This document shows, in pieces, positions 17,837 to 25,205 of a DNA stretch of 43,119 bases (positions are counted from its first letter, which is position 1; the number at the start of each line of letters is the position of its first letter). The position numbers and the translations under genes are program-made. The notes under the pieces are model-generated. The model was not told the DNA's origin. It saw nothing but the letters and a program-made list of their open reading frames with translations, and did no database searches. The stretch spans positions 1 to 43,119 of the forward strand of contig CAZPHI010000015.1 of the NCBI GenBank assembly GCA_964586425.1. Reading direction: 5' to 3'. This stretch comes from CAZPHI01 sp964586425. GTDB lineage: Bacteria; Bacillota; Clostridia; Lachnospirales; Lachnospiraceae.

Positions 17837-20518
17837 ATGAATAATAACAATATAGTAATGGGCATCTTAGCACATGTAGATGCAGGTAAAACTACATTGT
17901 CGGAAGGATTGCTATATACGACAGGCATAATAAGAAGGCTTGGAAGAGTTGATAACAAAGATGCATATTTAGATAATTACAGCCTTGAGAGAGAACGTGG
18001 AATAACGATTTTCTCAAAACAGGCTGCTTTTAATATAGGGAGTTTTAATATAACGTTGCTTGATACACCGGGACATGTTGACTTTTCGGCTGAGATGGAA
18101 AGAACGCTGCAAGTATTAGATTATGCGATACTTGTAATAAGTGCACCGGATGGCGTTCAGGGACATACAGTTACGTTGTGGAAACTTTTAAAAAGATATG
18201 GAATACCGGTTTTTATCTTTGTTAATAAGATGGATCAACCTGGAACAGAAATTAGTAAGGTGATCAGCAGCATTAATGATAATCTCGATGGTAATTTTGT
18301 GAATTTTCATAATGAAGAAAATGAATTATACGAACAAATTGCATTATCGAATGATAAATCACTGGAGGAATTTCTTGAAACCGGGAAAATAAGCGATGAA
18401 ATTATTGCTCAGAATATTTTGAACAGAGATTTGTATCCAGTTTTCTTTGGCTCAGCATTAAAGCTTAATGGAGTTGAGGAATTGATCAATGGAATGGGAA
18501 GATTTATGAGTTCTTGTAAATACAAGGAGGAATTTGCAGCAAGAATATATAAAATAGGACGTGATGACAGTGGAAATCGTCTTACATATATGAAAATAAC
18601 AGGCGGCAGCCTAAAGAATAGAGATACAATAAGCTATGTTAGTGCAGATGGTGAGACATACAATGAGAAGGTAACGCAGATTAGAGTATATTCAGGAGTA
18701 CGTTATGAAAGTATTAATGAAGCGAAGGCTGGAATAGTTTGTGCAGTTACTGGATTAACACATACGATAGCAGGACAGGGGCTTGGTAATTCTGAATGGA
18801 ATATGATGCCGATGCTTGAACCAGTTCTTAATTATGGAATAGAATTGCCAAGTGGGGTGGATGCGGCTGGAATTCTTCCAAAATTGAGAATGCTTGAGGA
18901 GGAAGATCCTCAATTGCATATTGTATGGAATCAGAACTATAATGAGATTCAAATTCAGGTTATGGGACAGGTTCAGCTTGAAGTGGTTAAGGAGATTATT
19001 AAAGAACGATATTCAATTGATGTAGAATTTGGACCAGGCAAGATAGTATATAAAGAAACTATTAGCGATACAGTTGAAGGGGTTGGACATTACGAGCCCT
19101 TGAGGCATTATGCTGAAGTACATCTTATACTTGAACCACTGGAAGAAGGAAGTGGACTAGTATTCGAAAGTAAATGTAGTGAAGACCTTCTTAATAAGAA
19201 CTGGCAGAGGCTGATACTTACGCATCTTGAAGAAAAACAGCATGTTGGTGTGTTAAGTGGTTCTGCGATTACTGATATGAAAATCACATTGGTTGCAGGG
19301 CGTGCACATGAAAAACATACTGAAGGAGGAGATTTCCGGCAGGCAACATACAGAGCTGTGCGACATGGATTAATGAAAGCTAAGTCTGTGTTACTTGAAC
19401 CATATTATAACTTTGTGATTAAGATACCAAATGAATGTGTAGGACGAGCAATGTCAGATATAGAGCGTATGTATGGCAAGTCTACAATGGAAAGCATAGA
19501 TGGTTTTACTATATTATCAGGAAGTGCACCTGTATCTACAATAAGCGATTATCAAACAGAAATTGTAAGTTATACAAGTGGACGTGGAAATATAGCACTC
19601 ATATATGGCGGTTACAAAGAATGCCATAATTCAGAGGAAGTTATAGGCAGTTGTTTGTATAATCCGGAAAATGATATTGATAATCCATGTGGTTCTGTAT
19701 TTTGTTCACATGGTGCTGGCTATGTTGTACCGTGGTACGAGGTTGAAATGCATCAGCATATTGAAACGCAGATGAAGAGTAAGGTGAATGAAGAAGTCCA
19801 AGCTGTTATGTCTGAACTGATATATAAGAAAAATTACGTAGAAGAAATGACAATTGATGAAGAAGAAATCAATTCTATATTAAATCAGGCTCATTATGCA
19901 AATCGTAAAACAGATGGAACTAAAAAAGGCTGGCATATATCAAAGAGGACAACAACTTATGAATCATCTGCAAAACAAAATAATACCTATAACAAGAGTA
20001 CTAAAAGCTCTGAAGCAGTTAATTATCTTTTAGTAGATGGATATAATTGTATATTTGCCTGGGATGATTTGAATGAAATTGCTAAAACAAGTATAGATGG
20101 TGCTAGAGGAAAATTACTAGATGCTATGTGTAATTATCAGGGAATAAAGAAATATGAGTTAATCGTTGTATTTGATGCCTATAGGGTAATTGGACATAAT
20201 TCTGAAATAATGGAATACAATAATATTCATGTTGTATATACCAAAGAAGCTGAAACAGCAGACCAGTATATAGAAAAATTTGCACATGAAAATGGAAGAA
20301 AACATAATGTTACTGTTGCAACATCGGATGGGTTAGAACAGATTATAATAATTGGGCAAGGATGTAATCTGATATCTGCGAGAGAATTGCAAAAGGATGT
20401 TGTAGAATCGGCAAAGAGAGTTATGGAAGATTACAAATCGTATCAACAGATGCAGGCTAATTCAAAGAATTATGTTATACATGATAGGAATGAATTCAGT
20501 ATAGATGAAAATAATTAA
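17837..20518 (+). CDS. TetM/EF-G-like ribosome GTPase fused to a Rae1/YacP-type NYN nuclease domain
   Basis: This is an 893-residue translational GTPase. The N-terminal G domain has AHVDAGKT (11-18), ERGITI, DTPGH and NKMD. Domains II-V follow as in ribosome-protection proteins (Tet(M) is about 640 residues). A domain IV tip-region segment ILSGSAPVSTISDYQ aligns with the Tet(M) ILSGEIP region. After a Tet-like end the protein has a linker rich in charged residues and Ser/Thr (about 650-725). It then has a complete NYN/PIN-like domain (729-872) with VDGYNCIFAW, VVFDAYRV, the ETADQYIEKFA block, VATSDGLEQ and SARELQKDV. These blocks match Bacillus YacP/Rae1, an endonuclease that cleaves mRNA in the ribosomal A site. 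The fusion therefore joins an A-site-binding GTPase to a possible A-site nuclease. Start ATG 17837 with AGAGGT upstream. Tetracycline protection, ribosome rescue or mRNA decay are all possible. Confidence 0.85.
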   Translation: MNNNNIVMGILAHVDAGKTTLSEGLLYTTGIIRRLGRVDNKDAYLDNYSLERERGITIFSKQAAFNIGSFNITLLDTPGHVDFSAEMERTLQVLDYAILVISAPDGVQGHTVTLWKLLKRYGIPVFIFVNKMDQPGTEISKVISSINDNLDGNFVNFHNEENELYEQIALSNDKSLEEFLETGKISDEIIAQNILNRDLYPVFFGSALKLNGVEELINGMGRFMSSCKYKEEFAARIYKIGRDDSGNRLTYMKITGGSLKNRDTISYVSADGETYNEKVTQIRVYSGVRYESINEAKAGIVCAVTGLTHTIAGQGLGNSEWNMMPMLEPVLNYGIELPSGVDAAGILPKLRMLEEEDPQLHIVWNQNYNEIQIQVMGQVQLEVVKEIIKERYSIDVEFGPGKIVYKETISDTVEGVGHYEPLRHYAEVHLILEPLEEGSGLVFESKCSEDLLNKNWQRLILTHLEEKQHVGVLSGSAITDMKITLVAGRAHEKHTEGGDFRQATYRAVRHGLMKAKSVLLEPYYNFVIKIPNECVGRAMSDIERMYGKSTMESIDGFTILSGSAPVSTISDYQTEIVSYTSGRGNIALIYGGYKECHNSEEVIGSCLYNPENDIDNPCGSVFCSHGAGYVVPWYEVEMHQHIETQMKSKVNEEVQAVMSELIYKKNYVEEMTIDEEEINSILNQAHYANRKTDGTKKGWHISKRTTTYESSAKQNNTYNKSTKSSEAVNYLLVDGYNCIFAWDDLNEIAKTSIDGARGKLLDAMCNYQGIKKYELIVVFDAYRVIGHNSEIMEYNNIHVVYTKEAETADQYIEKFAHENGRKHNVTVATSDGLEQIIIIGQGCNLISARELQKDVVESAKRVMEDYKSYQQMQANSKNYVIHDRNEFSIDENN

Positions 20519-20598
20519 TATAGTACTTCTTTGTGATACAAATGTTGAAAAAATCATTATTTTGTAAAACAATTGTGGAAAATGTGTAAGAATAATAC

Positions 20599-20627
20599 TT
20601 GCTATGTAGGTATATAAGTAGTATAAT
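20599..20627 (+). promoter_or_regulatory. Sigma-A-like promoter for the SHOCT gene
   Basis: TTGCTA (20599-20604), a 17-bp spacer and TATAAT (20622-20627). Transcription would start near 20634 and give a leader of about 140 nt before the SHOCT gene, which includes the hairpin at 20669-20693. Confidence 0.6.
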
Positions 20628-20668
20628 TTATTTGTTAAATTATGTAAAAAATTATTGAAGTAAACTAG

Positions 20669-20693
20669 AAAAGCCTATGAATAGGAGCTTTTT
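20669..20693 (+). terminator. Terminator-like hairpin in the leader before the SHOCT gene
   Basis: AAAAGC-CTAT pairs with ATAG-GA-GCTTTT around a 2-nt loop, with a small bulge, and the T run continues to 20693. It could end the TetM-NYN transcript. Because a good promoter lies 40 bp upstream, it could also act as an attenuator or end a short RNA. The 257-bp space 20519-20775 shows no coding sequence. Confidence 0.5.
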
Positions 20694-20775
20694 GATATTA
20701 TTAATTAATAGTTTATTGCAAAGTAGAATATATGAGAAGGGATAAGATTACTTATATTAATATAAGAATCAGGTA

Positions 20776-21710
20776 ATGGCTATGGACAAGGTTTTAAAAG
20801 AGTATTCTTGTGAATTTAAAAAAGGTCGTCTAGGAAAAAAGAGTGACATATCGATTGCTCTTTATAGTGATTACATGAATGTTGAAGGTTTCCCAGTATA
20901 TAATGGAGAGATGTATACAACTTCACAGAGCTTTACAATAAGATATGAGAACATTAAGAAAGTAGCAATGTCAGTAATTAGTCAGAATCGCGTGGTTGAA
21001 ATTAATGCTAATAGAAAGTTCTATAATCAGTACATAGGTGAGAATGTGTGTTGTCCAGGTTTTGATAATATAGAACAGATAGTTAAAGAGATACAGGCTG
21101 CTAAGAGAAGATACGAAGAGAAAGCAATTGCAGAAGAGAATCATCATGCAGAGCTTGAAAAAAAGAATGAAAAAGAAAGAATTGCAGAGGAAATAAAAAT
21201 ACAGCAAGAACTTCAGCAAAAGGTTGAAGAGCTAAAAGCATCAAAACCTGTTGAGGAAGAACCAGTAGTGGAAGAACCAGTAGTAGCTGAGGAAGAGCCA
21301 GTAGTGGAAGAACCAGTAGTNNNNNNNNNNNNNNNNNNNNNNNNNNNNNNNNNNNNNNNNNNNNNNNNNNNNNNNNNNNNNNNNNNNNNNNNNNNNNNNN
21401 NNNNNNNNNNNNNNNNNNNNTAGTGGAAGAACCAGTAGTAGCTGAGGAAGAGCCAGTAGTGGAAGAACCAGTAGTAGCTGAGGAAGAGCCAGTAGTGGAA
21501 GAGATAGCTGCAACATATATAGAAGAGCCGGTAGTAGTGGAAGAAGCAATAGTAGAAGAACCGATAGTAGAAGAGCCGGTGGTAGAAGAAAGAATGTCAG
21601 TTGAAGAATTCAAATCCAAAGCTGAAAAATTAAAGGTATTATATGATACAGGTCTTTTGACAGAGGAAGAATTCAAAGATCAAAAACAGGAATTAATGTC
21701 ACATATGTAA
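20776..21710 (+). CDS. SHOCT-domain protein with Glu/Pro/Val tandem repeats (gap inside)
   Basis: The N-terminal part (residues 1-105) looks like a small beta-rich domain, with YSDYMNVEGFPVYNGEMY and IRYENIKKVAMS recalling PH-like or SHOCT-associated domains. A charged coiled-coil stretch follows (about 105-155). Next is a repeat region built from a 12-residue unit VAEEEPVVEEPV (36 bp), interrupted by 100 N. The C terminus is a SHOCT domain (EEFKSKAEKLKVLYDTG then LLTEEEFKDQKQEL). No membrane segment or signal peptide is visible. SHOCT domains are thought to mediate oligomerisation, and the acidic Pro-rich repeat is a flexible spacer. The parts before and after the N run are in different frames, as expected if the gap length is wrong. 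The function is unknown. Confidence 0.75.
21247..21506 (+). repeat. 36-bp tandem repeat encoding VAEEEPVVEEPV
   Basis: The codon-level unit is gta gct gag gaa gag cca gta gtg gaa gaa cca gta. Nearly identical copies lie on both sides of the N run at 21321-21420, with more diverged copies up to about 21590. The repeat explains why the assembly broke here. Confidence 0.9.
21321..21420. other. Assembly gap (100 N) in a tandem repeat
   Basis: The left flank stops inside the first Val codon of the repeat unit and the right flank restarts inside the seventh. A seamless array therefore requires 17 + 36n missing bases, not 100. Confidence 0.9.
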
Positions 21711-21714
21711 AATT

Positions 21715-21751
21715 AATTTTGTCATGCTGCAATAGGCATGGCAAAATTTTT
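21715..21751 (+). terminator. Intrinsic terminator after the SHOCT gene
   Basis: AATTTTGTCATGC pairs with GCATGGCAAAATT (one G-U pair) around an 8-nt loop, followed by TTTT. It separates the SHOCT gene from homoserine dehydrogenase. Confidence 0.85.
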
Positions 21752-21799
21752 ATACAAAAAAATATTTTGTGTTAATACTGCACAGGAATGGAGAATAGA

Positions 21800-23083
21800 G
21801 TGAAAGAAAGAGTAATAAAAGCAGCAATGTTAGGAGCCGGAACAGTTGGCGGTGGTGTATATAAACTTGCTAAAGAGATGCAGGAAGATATATTTGAATT
21901 AATAGGTGCAAGATTAGAGATTAAAAAAGTTCTTGTAAGAAATATGGGAAAGAAAAGACCTGGGATAGATGCACAGGTATTAACAGATAATTGGGATGAG
22001 ATACTCAATGATTCTGAGATAGAAGTTATAATTGAATTAATGGGTGGCATTGAACCTGCTAAAACATATGTTATACAGGCATTGAATGCTGGAAAGCAGG
22101 TTATTACAGCTAACAAAGATCTGCTAGCTGAGCATGGACGTGAAGTAATGGAGGCTGCGGATAATAATAATGTGGACTTACAGTTTGAGGCAGCGGTTGC
22201 TGGAGCAATTCCTATTATACGTCCATTAAAGCAGAGTATGGCTGGTAATCATATATCAGAGGTAATGGGAATAGTTAATGGAACTACTAATTATATACTT
22301 ACAAAGATGACAGAAGAAGGCATGGAGTATACGGATGCTTTAGCGAAAGCAACAGAATTAGGATATGCTGAGGCTGATCCAACAGCTGATGTAGAGGGCT
22401 TTGATGCAGGTAGAAAGATAGCTATTATGGCTTCATTAGCTTTCAACTCCAGGGTAACATTTTCACAGGTATATACAGAAGGTATTACTAAAATATCTGC
22501 AGATGATATTAGATATGCAAAAGAGTTTGGATATATAATTAAGCTGTTGGGTGTTGCAAAGAATGCAAAGGATGGAATTGAGGTTAAAGTACATCCAATG
22601 CTTATAGATGAAAAGCATCCTCTTGCAGGTGTACGTGATGCTTTTAACGCAGTTTTCGTTCATGGTGATGCAATGGATGATGCAATGTTCATGGGACGTG
22701 GAGCTGGAGAGATGCCAACAGCAAGTGCAGTAATGGGAGACGTAGTTGATGTATGTCGTAATATAGTTCACAATTGTTGCGGACGTGTAGGATGCAGCTG
22801 CTATAAGAATCTTAAGGTAAAGGATATCAGTGAGACAAGCAGCAAGTTCTTCATGAGAATAAAGGTACAGGACAGAGCTGGTGTTCTTGCTAATATTGCC
22901 AGCGTACTTGGCAATAATGCAGTTAGTATTGCACAGGTTGTCCAAAAGAGGAGAAGTAATGGTATGGCAGAACTTGTAATTATTACTGATGAAGTTGAAG
23001 AATGTCACTTTAATGATGCACTTGCTATATTCACAGGGATGACAGATGTTAAAGAGATATCAGGACTTATAAGAGTATACTAA
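21800..23083 (+). CDS. hom: Homoserine dehydrogenase
   Basis: Reduces aspartate semialdehyde to homoserine with NAD(P)H, the branch point to threonine, methionine and isoleucine. The protein has about 427 residues: an N-terminal Rossmann domain with GAGTVGGGV, a catalytic domain with MGIVNGTTNYILTKM and YAEADPTADVEGFDAGRK, and a C-terminal ACT domain (KVQDRAGVLANIASVL onward) for feedback regulation by an amino acid. GTG 21800 is preferred because GGAG at 21790-21793 is well placed. ATG 21788 has AGGA only 1-2 bases upstream, but it would add just four residues and cannot be excluded. It is a single-gene unit between a terminator and the MerR-type promoter. Confidence 0.93.
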   Translation: MKERVIKAAMLGAGTVGGGVYKLAKEMQEDIFELIGARLEIKKVLVRNMGKKRPGIDAQVLTDNWDEILNDSEIEVIIELMGGIEPAKTYVIQALNAGKQVITANKDLLAEHGREVMEAADNNNVDLQFEAAVAGAIPIIRPLKQSMAGNHISEVMGIVNGTTNYILTKMTEEGMEYTDALAKATELGYAEADPTADVEGFDAGRKIAIMASLAFNSRVTFSQVYTEGITKISADDIRYAKEFGYIIKLLGVAKNAKDGIEVKVHPMLIDEKHPLAGVRDAFNAVFVHGDAMDDAMFMGRGAGEMPTASAVMGDVVDVCRNIVHNCCGRVGCSCYKNLKVKDISETSSKFFMRIKVQDRAGVLANIASVLGNNAVSIAQVVQKRRSNGMAELVIITDEVEECHFNDALAIFTGMTDVKEISGLIRVY

Positions 23084-23115
23084 ATGTTGTTTATAATTAT
23101 TTTATAATAATATTG

Positions 23116-23146
23116 TTGACCTAAAGTTAACTTTACGTATTACGAT
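23116..23146 (+). promoter_or_regulatory. MerR-type promoter, copy 2
   Basis: TTGACC (23116-23121), a 19-bp spacer starting with the perfect palindrome TAAAGTTAACTTTA (23122-23135), then TACGAT (23141-23146). Geometry and palindrome are identical to 8194-8224. It precedes the MoxR-DUF58-transglutaminase operon. Confidence 0.75.
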
Positions 23147-23175
23147 ATTATTATAAATTCTGGAGGAAATATATA

Positions 23176-24099
23176 ATGAATAAGTTGTATGAAATACAGG
23201 GTGAAGTTAACAAGGTTATCAAAGGTAAGCAGGATGTTGTGGAGAAGGTTCTTGCAGCAGTGATAGCAGGTGGACATGTACTGATGGAAGATATTCCGGG
23301 AGTGGGTAAAACTACACTTTCAACAACATTTGCCAAAGCCTTATCAATGGATTATAAAAGAGTTCAGTTTACACCAGATGTACTTCCAAGTGATATATTA
23401 GGCTTTTCAATGTATAATTCGAATACAAAGGAATTTGAATTTAAAGCGGGACCTATATTCTGCAATTTTTTCCTGGCTGATGAGATTAATCGAACATCTC
23501 CAAAGACACAATCAGCTTTATTGGAAGTTATGGAGGAAGGCAATGTAACTGTTGATGGTATTACGAGAAAGCTTCCACAGCCTTTTATTGTTATTGCAAC
23601 TGAAAATCCATATGGTTCATCAGGAACACAGATGCTCCCGGAATCACAACTTGACAGATTCATGATATGTCTTTCAATGGGATATCCATCTCATCAGGAT
23701 GCAATTGAAATTCTCAAAGGTAATAGTGCTGACTTAGTTCAGAAAATTAATGCAGTACTTTCTACAGAGGAATTAATGTCAATAAGACAACAGACTAATG
23801 ATATGTTTGTTCATGATGAAATCTTTGAATACATTGTTAATATTGTTGAAGCAACTAGAAATAGTGATTTGTTCTCTATGGGAGTAAGCCCAAGAGGAGC
23901 TAATTCTATGCTTAGAATGTCTAAGGCAATGGCTGTCCTTGATGGTCGAGACTATGTTACTGCACAGGATGTTCAAAAAATCATAGTAGATGTACTTGGA
24001 CATAGAGTAAAACTGAGTTCAAAGGCGAGGACAGAAGGAATTAAGATGAATGAGGCGATGAATCTTTTACTTCGTGAAGTAAAGCTGCCAAGGAATTAG
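23176..24099 (+). CDS. MoxR-family AAA+ ATPase
   Basis: This is a 307-residue AAA+ chaperone-like ATPase. It has Walker A PGVGKTT, Walker B FLADEINR, sensor region VIATENPYGSSGTQMLPESQLDRF and the C-terminal lid (SPRGANSMLRMSKA). MoxR proteins are thought to help assemble or mature partner proteins. The typical partners DUF58 and a transglutaminase-like membrane protein follow here in order. ATG 23176 has GGAGG at 23162-23166. The MerR-type promoter lies 30 bp upstream. Confidence 0.92.
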   Translation: MNKLYEIQGEVNKVIKGKQDVVEKVLAAVIAGGHVLMEDIPGVGKTTLSTTFAKALSMDYKRVQFTPDVLPSDILGFSMYNSNTKEFEFKAGPIFCNFFLADEINRTSPKTQSALLEVMEEGNVTVDGITRKLPQPFIVIATENPYGSSGTQMLPESQLDRFMICLSMGYPSHQDAIEILKGNSADLVQKINAVLSTEELMSIRQQTNDMFVHDEIFEYIVNIVEATRNSDLFSMGVSPRGANSMLRMSKAMAVLDGRDYVTAQDVQKIIVDVLGHRVKLSSKARTEGIKMNEAMNLLLREVKLPRN

Positions 24100-24125
24100 T
24101 CTGGAAGTGAAGAATGAGGTGAAAT

Positions 24126-25205
24126 ATGACATATAAGTTTCATATTAGAAGAATTATAATGTATATTATACTGCTTGCAATAATAGGCTTTTTATTCCTG
24201 TTTTTTAGAAGCTATGTGTTTCTGATGCTTATTACTTTGATGATACTTTTGCCGATAATTTCAATCATTGGATGCAGACATCTTGTCTATAATTCTAATG
24301 TATATATTACTGTGTCAGATTCAGCTGCCCAAAAGGGTGACGATGTAATGGCTGGTATTATTGTTGAGAATCCTACATTAATGGGCGCACTTGATGTTAA
24401 TGTAAGACTTCGGGTTGCTAATACATTTATCAAGTCGGAAAAGGATATTGCTGTATCATTAGCAGCGGTTCCAAAGAATATTACAAGAACTCAGCTGCCA
24501 CTTAAACCGGAGATGAACGGATGTATTGATATAAGTATGCTTGGGGTTGATTTTCGAGATTATAGTGGACTTGTTTCTATAATTAACAAGAAAGAAAGCT
24601 TGAAAACTATAGTTGTATACCCTAAAACAGAGGTTATGGACGAAGTTGAAAAAAGTGGATTTTATGATGGCGTATCTGAAAGTGAAGAGAGTTCAGCAAA
24701 AGGCAGTGATTTTTCTGAGGTAAGTAATATTAGAGAATATGTACCTGGTGATAGAATTAAAGATATACATTGGAAACTAACGGCCAAGAAGGACGTGTTC
24801 ATGGTCAAAGAGCGTATAAGAATGTCCGAAAGACAGCTTATATTATATGTCGCACTTGATTGTGATACAAAGTCAGCGGACAATGTGATTGATCTTTCGT
24901 ATAATTTAGGTAATATGGCATGTGTTGATGGTGTTCCGTTGACATATATGTGGTGGGATGAGAATAATTCCAAACTGCTGTCTTATCATGTGTTTAATAT
25001 GCTTGATATTAAAATGGCATTGGAGCAAATATATAGAACAGGGATTGTATCTGCAAGTATAGATTGTTCACAGGAGATACGTCAGAGACATCCGGAAGTC
25101 AAATCATATGTCTATATTGGTGCATGCGATAGAACGGATATGGGAAAAAATTATCTGGTCGCAGAACAGGGTTTAGCAGGAGCAGAGATAATATATAATG
25201 AATAA
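24126..25205 (+). CDS. DUF58-domain membrane-anchored protein
   Basis: This 359-residue protein has two hydrophobic helices at the N terminus (about 10-55). An extracytoplasmic-like beta region follows, then the DUF58 signature: SDFSEVSNIREYVPGDRIKD and IHWKLTAKKDVFMVKE near residues 198-235. DUF58 resembles a von Willebrand A-type fold and almost always accompanies MoxR ATPases; its biochemical role is unsettled. It starts 26 bp after moxR with a GAGGTG site and overlaps the next gene by 8 bp, so it is translated as part of the same operon. Confidence 0.9.
   Translation: MTYKFHIRRIIMYIILLAIIGFLFLFFRSYVFLMLITLMILLPIISIIGCRHLVYNSNVYITVSDSAAQKGDDVMAGIIVENPTLMGALDVNVRLRVANTFIKSEKDIAVSLAAVPKNITRTQLPLKPEMNGCIDISMLGVDFRDYSGLVSIINKKESLKTIVVYPKTEVMDEVEKSGFYDGVSESEESSAKGSDFSEVSNIREYVPGDRIKDIHWKLTAKKDVFMVKERIRMSERQLILYVALDCDTKSADNVIDLSYNLGNMACVDGVPLTYMWWDENNSKLLSYHVFNMLDIKMALEQIYRTGIVSASIDCSQEIRQRHPEVKSYVYIGACDRTDMGKNYLVAEQGLAGAEIIYNE

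Noticed and set aside
17837..20518. Acquired tetracycline-resistance gene
   Set aside because: The protein is much longer than Tet(M), carries a NYN domain, shares the base composition of its neighbours and lacks mobile-element flanks. It looks like a resident gene.
21247..21506. CRISPR array
   Set aside because: The 36-bp units are directly contiguous with no unique spacers and encode an in-frame protein repeat.
21101..21676. Minus-strand open frames over the repeat region
   Set aside because: They are antisense images of the 36-bp repeat, which is stop-free on both strands. They lack start signals and give low-complexity Ser/Thr/Gly or Leu/Pro sequence.
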